Shown: positions 24,114 to 32,035 of the stretch, piece by piece
How the letters are laid out: the number at the start of each line of letters is the position of its first letter
Position numbering within the stretch: the stretch's first letter is position 1
NCBI RefSeq assembly: GCF_003014475.1
Contig: NZ_PYGJ01000025.1
Location: forward strand, 1 to 36,546
Direction of reading: 5' to 3'
Length of the DNA: 36,546 bases
From: Shimia abyssi
Lineage (GTDB): Bacteria > Pseudomonadota > Alphaproteobacteria > Rhodobacterales > Rhodobacteraceae
Translations under genes and position numbers: made by a program
The notes under the pieces: generated by a model
Database searches by the model: none
What the model was told of the DNA's origin: nothing
The model's input: only the letters and a program-made list of their open reading frames with translations

Positions 24114-24788
24114 TTATCGCGGGACGCCCATAATTTCATTGATCGCATGGCTACCTCGATCTATCTGCTCACCAAGCACCGCCAGCGCCTCCTCGATCTG
24201 TGACGTTTCAAGAAATTCAGCGATTTTGATGTGCTCTGAAAAAGACTTGTCGACGCGCAAGGGCGCAAGAGACAGATACGTCCGCAGGGTAGCGACCTTG
24301 TGACTGACACCCCGGTATCCTTCTCGTAGGAACTGATTTCCGGAAAATTCGAAAAACGCGTCATGAAAGATCCGGTCGAGCTTCAGATACCCCTCAAAAT
24401 CTTCGGCGTCCCGTGCATTGGACATGTCATCACAAATTGACAGCAAACGTTTTGCGAGACCTGACGGATCGGCCTTCATCGCCATTTCAATTGCTGCAGA
24501 CTCGAGCGTCAATCGGTAGACGCACAATTGGTTCAGCTGTTCTGCCGTCAACGTAAAAACGCGCGCACCTTTCTGAGAATCACCTTGTAATATCCCCTCG
24601 CGTTTTAGCGAAGAGATCGCTTCGCGCACTGGTGTCTTACTAATCCCCAAAAGTTTGGACAGCGCATTTTCCGTCAACGCTTCCCCCAGACGAAAGTCTC
24701 CGTTGATAATAGCTTCGCGGATGTGGTCTGCCGCAATGTCACTAAGTGGCTGTGGTCGTTCGATTTTCAGGCTTCCCAGTTGGGCCAA
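24114..24788 (-). CDS. GntR-family transcription regulator, FCD type (regulator 2)
   Basis: 224 residues from a TTG at 24788; GGAGGA lies 7 nt upstream and no ATG occurs early in the frame, so the TTG start is well supported. Winged helix-turn-helix at about 14-78 (LTENALSKLLGISKTPVREAISSLKREGIL), then an FCD domain with DRIFHDAFFEFSGN and FSEHIKIAEFL. It is a paralogue of regulator 1: both share the segment SK-S/T-PVREA and QKG-x-RVFTL. It is divergent from the TRAP operon at 24916, with one operator copy (24856) between them. It converges with mgsA, 51 bp apart. Confidence 0.9.
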   Translation of the reverse strand: MAQLGSLKIERPQPLSDIAADHIREAIINGDFRLGEALTENALSKLLGISKTPVREAISSLKREGILQGDSQKGARVFTLTAEQLNQLCVYRLTLESAAIEMAMKADPSGLAKRLLSICDDMSNARDAEDFEGYLKLDRIFHDAFFEFSGNQFLREGYRGVSHKVATLRTYLSLAPLRVDKSFSEHIKIAEFLETSQIEEALAVLGEQIDRGSHAINEIMGVPR

Positions 24789-24855
24789 TGCTCTTCCTCC
24801 GGTTGGCGTTTTGAAATCAATCTAGGATAAACCCGTTTACTTTTCTATAGTCTAT

Positions 24856-24867
24856 CTGGTACACCAG
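24856..24867. promoter_or_regulatory. GntR operator upstream of the TRAP 1 operon
   Basis: CTGGTACACCAG, the same 12-bp palindrome type as at 6801, 12401, 13251 and 13273, placed between regulator 2 and the TRAP binding-protein gene. It links the TRAP 1 operon to the same regulon. A clear pair of -35 and -10 boxes could not be fixed here. Confidence 0.65.
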
Positions 24868-24915
24868 ATATTAGATCGCAAAAATCGCGATCCTTTTTTG
24901 GAGATAGGAGGAGAT

Positions 24916-25914
24916 ATGTTCCAAAAAACTTCACTCGCGCTTGGAGCCGCGTTGTCCTTTGGCATCGCACTCAGCGCATCCGCTGGGACAGTTATCAAAG
25001 TCGGTCACGGCGCGAACGAGCAATACCACATGCATCGCGCGCTTCTTCGCTTTGAAGAACTGGTTGAAGCCGGGTCAAATGGCGAAATCGACGTTCAGAT
25101 TTTCCCGTCCTCACAAATGGGACCTGATCGCGAAATGATTGAAGGTGTGCAAACCGGCGTTCTTGAAATGGCTGTGCCGCCTTCCTCTTTCTTCGCAGGC
25201 TGGGACCCAGCATTTGCTGTTATCGAACTGCCCTACATGTATGCCAGCAAGGACATTGCCCTCGACGTCTTTCATAGCGAAACTGGCAGCGACATGCTTG
25301 GCCGTTTGGAGAACCAGGGGCTGGTCGGGTTGGGTTGGCTAGAAAATGGGTTGCGCCATGTCACCAACAATGTTCGCCCGATTGAATCCCCCGCTGATCT
25401 GGATGGTGTGAAGCTGCGGACGATGAAAGTCCCCGCGCATGTTGCAACTTTTCAGGCATTGGGCGCAAATCCGACCCCGATGAACTTTGGCGAAGTGTAT
25501 TCCGCGCTTCAGCAGGGTGTCATCGATGGTCAGGAAAACCCAATTGCACTGATCGACTCGCAACGGTTTTATGAGGTGCAGGAACATGTGTCCCTGACGG
25601 GCCATGTCTTCACCGTTTATATTCCGGTGATCAGCCAATCTTTCATGAACAGCCTGTCTGACGAACACCAGGCCCTGATCAAATCGGCCATGGCTGAATC
25701 GGAAATCTATCAGCAGGAACTCGTGAATGGCGAAGAAGCTGGCCAGCTTCAGAAGATCCGCGATGCGGGCGTGAACGTGCTCGAACTGTCGGCCGCGCAG
25801 CGTCAGGTTTTCTCGGATGCGACGATGGAAGTACGCGCCGAGTATCGCGACACCGTCGGTGCCGAGGCATTTGATGCTTGGGTCAATGCGGTAAAGGCCG
25901 CCAGCCAAAACTGA
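24916..25914 (+). CDS. TRAP transporter solute-binding protein (DctP type), system 1
   Basis: 332 residues from the ATG at 24916 (AGGAGG close upstream). Sec signal peptide with cleavage near residue 23 (A-S-A-G). Family segments: VIKVGHGANEQYHMHRALLRFEELVE, QIFPSSQMGPDREMIEGVQTG, LDGVKLRTMKVPAHVATFQALGA (with the carboxylate-binding Arg in LRT) and FGEVYSALQQGVIDGQENP. TRAP binding proteins of this kind capture organic acids or sugar acids. Operon partners are the small and large membrane subunits and a 2-hydroxyacid dehydrogenase, so a hydroxy acid such as lactate or an aldonate is a likely ligand. Inference only. Confidence 0.9.
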   Translation: MFQKTSLALGAALSFGIALSASAGTVIKVGHGANEQYHMHRALLRFEELVEAGSNGEIDVQIFPSSQMGPDREMIEGVQTGVLEMAVPPSSFFAGWDPAFAVIELPYMYASKDIALDVFHSETGSDMLGRLENQGLVGLGWLENGLRHVTNNVRPIESPADLDGVKLRTMKVPAHVATFQALGANPTPMNFGEVYSALQQGVIDGQENPIALIDSQRFYEVQEHVSLTGHVFTVYIPVISQSFMNSLSDEHQALIKSAMAESEIYQQELVNGEEAGQLQKIRDAGVNVLELSAAQRQVFSDATMEVRAEYRDTVGAEAFDAWVNAVKAASQN

Positions 25915-25930
25915 GCTGACTAAACAAACT

Positions 25931-25962
25931 GACCGGGCGCCTAAATGCTTTGGTGCCCAGTC
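25931..25962 (+). promoter_or_regulatory. Intercistronic hairpin behind TRAP 1 binding protein
   Basis: An 11-position stem (25931-25941 with 25952-25962, two G-U pairs) with a 10-nt loop, starting 17 nt after the binding-protein stop. No T-run follows. It probably stabilises the binding-protein part of the message. Confidence 0.55.
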
Positions 25963-25979
25963 AAAAAGGGGGAGGGGAT

Positions 25980-26462
25980 ATGAATATTGTCAGATGGCTT
26001 GATGCCAATCTAGAACGCCTTTTGGTGGCTCTGCTGCTTGCGGGCATTGTCCTGCTGATCACCGCTAATGTGATCATGCGCTATGTCTTGAACGCGTCCC
26101 TATCTTGGGGGGAAGAACTGACTTTGTGGGTCTTCGTGTGGTTTGTCTGGCTGTCGGTCAGTTATGCCTTTCAACAGGGGGCCCATGTCCAGATAACCTT
26201 CTTGCGGGATTTGCTAAGTGACACCGGAAAGCAGTTTCTGGAAATCCTCGTCGATGTACTGGTTTTGGGGTTCTTGATCGTCCTGATCATTGAATGTCTT
26301 GACCTAATGTCGCAACCCTTTGTGCTAAGTCAAAAATCGGTCGTTCTGGGGCTGCCCATTCCCATTTTGTACGCTTCGGCCCCGGTAGGGGCGGCTTTGT
26401 CGGCCTTTCGAGTTTTCCAACACCTGCTGCGCACACTCCGTGTCGGCCAGAGACTGGCATAG
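25980..26462 (+). CDS. TRAP transporter small permease (DctQ type), system 1
   Basis: 160 residues from the ATG at 25980 (GGGGGAGGGG just upstream). Four hydrophobic segments typical of DctQ, with the conserved N-V-I-M-R-Y and SWGEELTLWVFVWFVWLS pattern in the second segment region. It joins the large subunit at 26472 to form the membrane domain of the TRAP transporter, driven by an ion gradient. Stop is followed by the large-subunit ATG after 9 bp. Confidence 0.88.
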   Translation: MNIVRWLDANLERLLVALLLAGIVLLITANVIMRYVLNASLSWGEELTLWVFVWFVWLSVSYAFQQGAHVQITFLRDLLSDTGKQFLEILVDVLVLGFLIVLIIECLDLMSQPFVLSQKSVVLGLPIPILYASAPVGAALSAFRVFQHLLRTLRVGQRLA

Positions 26463-26471
26463 GACGTTTAG

Positions 26472-27755
26472 ATGATTAGTCTTGTTCTCTTCGTTTCGCT
26501 CTTCGTGCTGCTGTTGCTTAGTGTGCCGATTGGCATATGTCTTGGCTTGGCCACAATGATTGTGATGCTGTTGGTTGATGGCACCCCACCCTTGGTCCTT
26601 TTGGCGCGATCCGTTGTGACTGGAGCGGATTCATTTCCGCTGATCGCGGTGCCTTTGTTCATTCTGGCCGGTGACCTGATGCAGCATGGCGGCATGTCTC
26701 GTCGGCTTGTTGGATTTGCCAACTCTCTTATCGGGCACATCCGCGCTGGGCTTGCCTATGTGAATGTGTTGGCTTGCGTCTTCTTTGCAGCCATTTCCGG
26801 GTCTTCACCGGCAACCGTCGCCGCGATCGGTTCAAACCTCATCCCCGAGATGGAAAAGGTGGGGTACACCCGTCGCTTTAGCAGCGCTCTCACGGCCTCG
26901 GCAGGTATGATCGGCGTCATGATCCCTCCCAGCATTCCCTTTATCATTTATGGGGTTACGGCTGAGGTGTCGATTGGGAAGCTGTTCCTTGCAGGAGTGG
27001 TTCCGGGTGTGTTGTTTGCAGTCATGTTCATGGCCATCGCGCGCTTGTTGCTGCGAAACGACCGCGACATAGCGGATTCTACAACCAGCTTTTCCAAGGC
27101 TGCCGTCAAAACGAGCTTTCGCGAATCCATCTGGGCGCTGCTAGTTCCCGTGATCATTCTTGGCGGGATCTACAGCGGCGTGTTTACACCGACGGAGGCG
27201 GGGGCAGTCGCTGTTGTATACGCGCTTCTGGTGGGATTGTTTGTGTATGGTGACATTACCATTTCAGAACTTCCCCAAGTGTTTGCCGACAGCGCCCGCA
27301 CCAGCGGAGCAATCCTTGTCCTTGTGATCATGGCGACCGCTTTTGGCAGGCTGATAACAATTGCCCGAATACCTTCGGACATCGCATTGTCCCTAACCAA
27401 TTTGTCTGACAACCCGATCATCATCCTGTTGCTGATCAATCTGCTCTTGCTTGTCATAGGCATGTTCATGGAGACGATTTCGTCGATCATTATCATGACT
27501 CCCATTCTGCTGCCTGTCGCAACTGCTGTGGGTGTAGATCCTATCGCATTCGGTGTGATCATCACCGTCAATCTGGCCATTGGGTTTTGCACGCCACCTC
27601 TTGGTGTCAACCTATTCGTTGCCAGCGGGATATCGGGTGTGTCGATTGAAAAGCTGAGCAAGTCGATCCTGCCGTTTTTCTTCGGCATGCTGATCCTGCT
27701 GTTCCTGATCACCTATGTCCCAGCCATCTCTCTAACCCTTCCGGCGCTTTGGTAG
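26472..27755 (+). CDS. TRAP transporter large permease (DctM type), system 1
   Basis: 427 residues, highly hydrophobic with about 12-13 membrane segments. DctM landmarks: SFPLIAVPLFILAGDLMQHGGMSRRL, FFAAISGSSPATVAAIGSNLIPEM, GVMIPPSIPFIIYG, GGIYSGVFTPTEAGAVAVVYAL and NLAIGFCTPPLGVNLF. It is the ion-coupled translocation subunit of the system. AGGA lies shortly before the ATG at 26472. The next gene follows after 91 bp. Confidence 0.92.
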   Translation: MISLVLFVSLFVLLLLSVPIGICLGLATMIVMLLVDGTPPLVLLARSVVTGADSFPLIAVPLFILAGDLMQHGGMSRRLVGFANSLIGHIRAGLAYVNVLACVFFAAISGSSPATVAAIGSNLIPEMEKVGYTRRFSSALTASAGMIGVMIPPSIPFIIYGVTAEVSIGKLFLAGVVPGVLFAVMFMAIARLLLRNDRDIADSTTSFSKAAVKTSFRESIWALLVPVIILGGIYSGVFTPTEAGAVAVVYALLVGLFVYGDITISELPQVFADSARTSGAILVLVIMATAFGRLITIARIPSDIALSLTNLSDNPIIILLLINLLLLVIGMFMETISSIIIMTPILLPVATAVGVDPIAFGVIITVNLAIGFCTPPLGVNLFVASGISGVSIEKLSKSILPFFFGMLILLFLITYVPAISLTLPALW

Positions 27756-27846
27756 CCCCAATGGATCATCGCGCAACCTCAACCAACAACATCGGTTTGA
27801 CGGATCTCGCACAAGCGGCATCCGTTTCTGAGAAAAGGTGACCAGC

Positions 27847-28989
27847 ATGGATATTGATCTGTCTCATCCATCAATCGAAGATCTGCGTCAAAGGACGAAA
27901 AAGCGTATTCCAAAGTTCGCTTTTGAGTATCTGGACAGCGCAACAGGGCGCGAATTGGGACTCAAGATAAACCGTGACGCGTTGGATGCAGTTGGGTTCA
28001 TGCCCGGTATCCTGCGTGGGCATGTCACTGCGGAACTTAAGACAACGCTCTTGGGGCAGACATTTGACGCCCCTTTCGGCATTGCGCCTGTGGGAATGTC
28101 GGGTCTGATCTGGGCCGGTGCCGAACGGCATTTGTCGAAGGCGGCGGTCAAACACAACATCCCGTTTTGTCTTTCGAGCGTTGCTGTCGCTTCGCCGGAA
28201 GACGTGGCTCCGCACATTGGTAACAACGGATGGTTTCAACACTACCCCGTCAATTCAGCCGAGCTTCGACGAAAAATGCTGCCCAGGATCAAAGCTGCAG
28301 GGTTCAACAAGCTTATCATGACCGTAGATGTGCCAGAGGAAAGCCGCCGCGAGCGGCAAAGGCGGGCCAACCTGACAGTGCCACCTAAGGTGGATGTACG
28401 TACCCTGACCTCCATGGCCATGCGTCCTGCATGGTGTCTGGCACACCTCATGGAAGGGATTGTTCCCCGGATGCGGTTTTTCGATGACTACATTGAACAA
28501 CGCGGTCGCGAGAGCTTTACCCATGCCGGCGCCTTGATCCGAGGGTGTCCGGATTGGACGTACCTGCGTGAGTTGCGACATGAATGGGACGGAGACCTGA
28601 TCGTCAAAGGTGTACAAAGGCCCGAAGACGCCAAGCAGCTGGCCGAAGAAGGAGTCGACTGCCTGTGGATTTCAAATCATTCAGGGCGTCAGTTCGAAGC
28701 GGGCCCTGCGGTGATCGACCAATTGCCAAAAATCCGCGAGGCCGTGGGGCCGGATATGCCGCTGATCTACGATTCTGGCGTGGCGTGGGGGTTGGACATA
28801 ATGCGCGCTTTGGCAAAAGGGGCGAACTTTGTCATGCTGGGGCGCGCATTCCAATACGGGGTGTCAGCGTTCGGCACAAAGGGGATTGACCACGTAATCC
28901 ACATCCTGCGGGCTGATATCCAGGCCAACATGAGCCAGTTAGGCATCGAAAAGATCAATCAGCTGCCCGATCTTTTGCTGGAAGTGTAG
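27847..28989 (+). CDS. FMN-dependent L-2-hydroxyacid dehydrogenase (lactate-dehydrogenase type)
   Basis: 380 residues from the ATG at 27847 (AAGGTG 6 nt upstream). Alpha/beta-barrel FMN enzyme: PFGIAPVGMSGLIWAGAE for flavin binding, FQHYP, TVDVPEESRRERQRR, K254 in LIVKGVQRPEDA, catalytic H278 and R281 in ISNHSGRQFE, and IYDSGVAWGLDIMRALAKGANFVMLGRAFQYG. It oxidises an L-2-hydroxyacid to the 2-keto acid. Several positions differ from L-lactate dehydrogenases: YLDSATGRE in place of the usual Y-I-D-G-G-A, and Ser for Gly in SNHGGRQ. The substrate may therefore be larger than lactate. It is the last gene of the TRAP 1 operon. Confidence 0.9.
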   Translation: MDIDLSHPSIEDLRQRTKKRIPKFAFEYLDSATGRELGLKINRDALDAVGFMPGILRGHVTAELKTTLLGQTFDAPFGIAPVGMSGLIWAGAERHLSKAAVKHNIPFCLSSVAVASPEDVAPHIGNNGWFQHYPVNSAELRRKMLPRIKAAGFNKLIMTVDVPEESRRERQRRANLTVPPKVDVRTLTSMAMRPAWCLAHLMEGIVPRMRFFDDYIEQRGRESFTHAGALIRGCPDWTYLRELRHEWDGDLIVKGVQRPEDAKQLAEEGVDCLWISNHSGRQFEAGPAVIDQLPKIREAVGPDMPLIYDSGVAWGLDIMRALAKGANFVMLGRAFQYGVSAFGTKGIDHVIHILRADIQANMSQLGIEKINQLPDLLLEV

Positions 28990-29444
28990 TGGCCGTGCAA
29001 AAGCACCCGAGGGTGATTTCCCGAGGTGCTGTTCGCCAAAATTGGGACACGATCACATGGGGTTCGTTGTCAGCGCAAAGATCGGCAGGGGTAGACGGCT
29101 TGGTGACAAATTCGAAGCGTCCGAAGAATTTGTTGCCCCTTTCTCCCAGCCGGGAAAACCAAAGTATAACGTCTTCAGTGAAAGTTTCCATGGTAAGTTC
29201 AGGGCAGAATACCTGAACACGCGCTGGTTCGTGGGCCTTGGTGGTGCCCTAGCGTCTGCTCCGCAACCAATTCCTTGAGATCCTTCGTCCACGGCGCATT
29301 AGTGAAGTTTTGGCCTCTTTTCGCCGTGCAAGTCTGGCGCCGCAAGGATCTGTTAGTTCGCAGAGCCCAAAGCCGGGCTGCTTGCCAAACCAAAATCGGT
29401 TGGAATTGCGATAAGCTGCAGACACGGGCGACTCTTGCGCTGGC
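28990..29444. other. Gene-poor stretch containing a transposase relic
   Basis: 455 bp between the dehydrogenase and regulator 3. Near its left end AGCACC and GGTGCT (about 29004-29026) could form a short hairpin, but no T-run follows. The only recognisable coding trace is the IS3-type fragment at 29141-29251. The remaining frames look like non-coding drift. Confidence 0.5.
29141..29251 (+). pseudogene. Relic of an IS3-family transposase (OrfB C-terminal part)
   Basis: A rightward stretch of 37 codons reads FSQPGKPKYN then VFSESFHGKFRAEYLNTRWF. This matches the end of the DDE catalytic core of IS3-type transposases (pattern F-S-R-P-G-K-P...E-S-F-N-G-x-F-R-x-E-C-L-N), including the Glu of the triad in S-E-S-F. 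Sequence before and after in this frame no longer resembles a transposase, so most of the element is gone. It marks a junction between the TRAP 1 operon and the mannonate block. Confidence 0.65.
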
Positions 29445-30125
29445 CTATTCATCAAAATACGCGTTGTGCGTAGTGTAGATTGCCTCGATCGTCGGTGTTA
29501 GGCGATCGAGGTGCGTGCGAAGAGTCTGATCAGCTGTCTCTGCGTCGCCGCCAAACAAGGCCTGCAAAAGAATTTCATGGTCTTTGTATAGGGTGTCCAT
29601 AGCGTCCTTGCTGGTCAGCGCCAACATACAAAGGCGGTCAACTTGGGCTTTGTTTTCTGCTATGATTTCGTAAGCAAACGTTTGTTTTGCTGAAGCGCAG
29701 AGAAGTCTATGAAACTGATAATCCAGGTCGTGAAAACGGTTGGAATCCCCTGACGAAATCGCGTCAGCTTGTTCGCGTAGATTCGCCTTCAAATCGGCAT
29801 CCATCGACGTGTCACGATCTGTAGCGGCGCAGCGAACAACCTCTAGTTCAACAGCCGTTCGCACAAAGCGAGCATTGGCAATTAATTTACGCGAAAACGG
29901 CCTTACGACAGTTGCGCGCTGTGGGCGTATCAACAAGAGATTAAGGTTCGAGAGCCGGGTAAAAGCCTCCCGGACAGGTTGCCGGGAAAATCCAAAGGAT
30001 TTGGCAATTTCTGTTTCCGAGATTTTGGTGCCTGGTAACAACTCCAATCGGACGATTCGCTCAAACAATTCGTCAAAGACAACTTCACTGCTCGTCGTGC
30101 GTTCGAGGTTTCTAAGTGGGGCCAT
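29445..30125 (-). CDS. GntR-family transcription regulator, FCD type (regulator 3)
   Basis: 226 residues. Winged helix-turn-helix in the first 75 (ISETEIAKSFGFSRQPVREAFTRLSNLNLL) and FCD domain with DLDYQFHRLLCASA and YKDHEILLQALF carrying the ligand-site Asp and His residues. Its recognition helix (SRQPVREA) differs from that of regulators 1 and 2, in agreement with a different motif in its own control region. Divergent from the TRAP 2 operon; probably controls that operon, itself and the mannonate dehydratase gene. The ribosome binding site before the ATG at 30125 is weak (GGAAAA). Confidence 0.88.
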   Translation of the reverse strand: MAPLRNLERTTSSEVVFDELFERIVRLELLPGTKISETEIAKSFGFSRQPVREAFTRLSNLNLLLIRPQRATVVRPFSRKLIANARFVRTAVELEVVRCAATDRDTSMDADLKANLREQADAISSGDSNRFHDLDYQFHRLLCASAKQTFAYEIIAENKAQVDRLCMLALTSKDAMDTLYKDHEILLQALFGGDAETADQTLRTHLDRLTPTIEAIYTTHNAYFDE

Positions 30126-30178
30126 CGAGAGTTTTCCAGATTCTGTTTCACCAAACTCTAGGAGGGGTCGGTGAAAAG

Positions 30179-30208
30179 ATACAGTGAAGTTTGCATACTA
30201 GACGACAA
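30179..30208 (-). promoter_or_regulatory. Promoter of regulator 3 with CTAGTAT motif
   Basis: Leftward -35 TTGTCG (30208-30203), 18-bp spacer and -10 CTGTAT (30184-30179). The motif CTAGTATGC (30201-30193 on the minus strand) lies in the spacer. It is shared with 30271 and 34312. Confidence 0.45.
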
Positions 30209-30267
30209 AAATAGTGAATAATTTTGCGGAAAGCGGACAATAGTTTAATCTTTTCGGCATTTTTTAG

Positions 30268-30298
30268 TTGACTAGTATCCCAGTTTGATCGATTACAT
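30268..30298 (+). promoter_or_regulatory. Promoter of the TRAP 2 operon with CTAGTAT motif
   Basis: Rightward -35 TTGACT (30268-30273) followed after 17-19 bp by a weak -10 (GATTAC at 30291 or TTACAT at 30293). The motif CTAGTAT (30272-30278) overlaps the -35 box. The leader to the ATG at 30465 is about 160 nt long and has no recognised riboswitch. Confidence 0.45.
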
Positions 30299-30464
30299 TG
30301 TTCATTGGCGAACACAACGCTGTTGTTCGTGCTGGGAGGCACTCAGGCTGCATTTAATTGGCAGGCAAGGGTCACGCACGATGGACTGCAAAGTTTCGGA
30401 TAAGATTTTTCGACTATGTCTGGTCGGAGGAAAGCAAAACTTGAACCTGATCTGGGAGGATAGA

Positions 30465-31448
30465 ATGTTCAACTTTTCACTAAAAATGATGGCCGTGTCG
30501 GCAATGCTGCTGAGTGGCGTTTCGATCGCACAAGCAGATGTTACCCTTCGCGGCGCTAGCATGTTTGATGAAGAGCATGCATTTACCAAGACATTGCGCG
30601 AGTTTGAGCGACTTGTCTCCGACAAGTATGATGGTGACGTGAGCTTTGACCTACGCTTGAACGGTGAGCTTGGCGTCGAATCGGACTATGTGACCTACCT
30701 TAACCAAGGTGTCGCCGTAGATTACACAATCCTCGCTCCGTCCAACATGGCAGTATTTTCGGAATCCATTCCCTTGATGGACATGCCGTTCCTGTTCCGT
30801 GATCTTGAGCACTGGAATGCAGTGTTGTCATCCGACGCACTTAAGCCTCTTGAAGATGATCTGCGCGAAGCTGCGGGAATTGTGATCGTCGGGTACCACG
30901 GTGGCGGAGTGCGGAACCTCGCCTCGGCAAAGCCAATTACGAATATGGACGATCTGTCTGGACACCGGATGCGTGTGATGGGTGCTCCAATTCAGGCGCA
31001 AACCTTTGCAGCCGTAGGTGCGGCCCCCTCAGCCATCGCATATAACGAGGTTTATAATGCGATCCAAACCGGGGTTATTGCCGGTTTCGAAAACGAAGCG
31101 GCGTCAATTCAGAATCTGAAATTTTACGAAGTCGCACCGCACATCTCGCTGACACAGCATACGATCACAGTGCGTCCCATCGTGATGTCAGCTAAGATTT
31201 TTGACGCGCTGCCAGACTCCTTGCAAGCCGCCATCATGGCTGCCGGCGCTGAAGCGGGCGCTTTTGGACGTGCGTTGGAGAGTGGTCAGGACGGCGAAAA
31301 GCTTCAAGCGATGATCGATGCTGGGCAGATTGAAGTTCATGATTTCGCAGGTCGCGAAAAAATGCTGGAAATGGTCCAGCCGGTACAGGACGCATATGCA
31401 GCAGAGCTAGGTGCGACTGAATTGCTCAACAACGTTCGCGGAATGTAA
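30465..31448 (+). CDS. TRAP transporter solute-binding protein (DctP type), system 2
   Basis: 327 residues from the ATG at 30465, chosen because GGGAGG precedes it by 7 nt and a signal peptide follows directly (basic start, hydrophobic core, cleavage after A-Q-A near residue 24); the frame upstream is open but unrelated. Family segments: LRGASMFDEEHAFTKTLREFERLV, PLMDMPFLFRDLEHWNAV, LSGHRMRVMGAPIQAQTFAAVGA with the ligand Arg, and YNEVYNAIQTGVIAGFENE. The neighbouring mannonate dehydratase suggests a hexuronate such as glucuronate as ligand; inference. Confidence 0.9.
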   Translation: MFNFSLKMMAVSAMLLSGVSIAQADVTLRGASMFDEEHAFTKTLREFERLVSDKYDGDVSFDLRLNGELGVESDYVTYLNQGVAVDYTILAPSNMAVFSESIPLMDMPFLFRDLEHWNAVLSSDALKPLEDDLREAAGIVIVGYHGGGVRNLASAKPITNMDDLSGHRMRVMGAPIQAQTFAAVGAAPSAIAYNEVYNAIQTGVIAGFENEAASIQNLKFYEVAPHISLTQHTITVRPIVMSAKIFDALPDSLQAAIMAAGAEAGAFGRALESGQDGEKLQAMIDAGQIEVHDFAGREKMLEMVQPVQDAYAAELGATELLNNVRGM

Positions 31449-31457
31449 TCTCTCTGT

Positions 31458-31484
31458 GGGCGGGCGGTGTCTTCTGACCCGCCC
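31458..31484 (+). promoter_or_regulatory. Intercistronic hairpin behind TRAP 2 binding protein
   Basis: GGGCGGG (31458-31464) pairs with CCCGCCC (31478-31484) across a 13-nt loop, 10 nt after the binding-protein stop. An alternative register (GGTG with CACC) could extend it. No T-run, so probably a message stabiliser. Confidence 0.5.
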
Positions 31485-31540
31485 GTCACCACAACGTATG
31501 AGGCGCCTTGCGCATCACACAACGAAGGAGGGCAGATGAC

Positions 31541-32035
31541 ATGCTTGGAACTCTCATTAATCGGTTTTGTTTCGGCTTGCGCATACTTCTCGGTCTGATG
31601 ATGGGGCTCCTCGCGATACCGGTCGCGATGCAGGTTATCTCACGCTATACTGGCATAATCCCCACTTTCCTCTGGACTGAAGAGCTGGCGACGTTCCTTT
31701 TTGTTTGGATCGTCATGATTGGGTCAGTTATCGCAGTATGGGACGGAACGCATTTCGATGTGCGGATCACGCCAGATGCCACGACGCCCGCCTTTCGGTT
31801 ACTACAAAATGGGATTGTCCATGTTTCCATCATGGCGTTCGGAGCCTTGTTTCTGTTCTACGGAATTGAATACGCAGAATTCGGCGGCAAACAAAGGTCA
31901 GTTATGATGCGTGCCAATCTGATCATTACGCATGTCTCAGTTCCTATCGCCGGTGGGCTTTGGCTGTTGCTCGCAGGCTATCGATTTTCAGAAGCCGTGG
32001 CGCAATTCCTTAACCGAGAAAGCCTTTCGTCATGA
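31541..32035 (+). CDS. TRAP transporter small permease (DctQ type), system 2
   Basis: 164 residues from the ATG at 31541, with AGGAGGG 8 nt upstream. Four hydrophobic segments; the family pattern MQVISRYTG...FLWTEELATFLFVWIVMIGSVIAVWDGTHFDV is clear. Forms the membrane complex with the large subunit, whose ATG overlaps this stop by 4 bp. Confidence 0.88.
   Translation: MLGTLINRFCFGLRILLGLMMGLLAIPVAMQVISRYTGIIPTFLWTEELATFLFVWIVMIGSVIAVWDGTHFDVRITPDATTPAFRLLQNGIVHVSIMAFGALFLFYGIEYAEFGGKQRSVMMRANLIITHVSVPIAGGLWLLLAGYRFSEAVAQFLNRESLSS

Noticed and set aside
29004..29026. AGCACC...GGTGCT hairpin after the FMN dehydrogenase
   Set aside because: Only about six uninterrupted pairs and no T-run.
30299..30464. 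Riboswitch in the long leader of the TRAP 2 operon
   Set aside because: No recognisable riboswitch core; the leader is explained by the distant promoter with the regulator motif.
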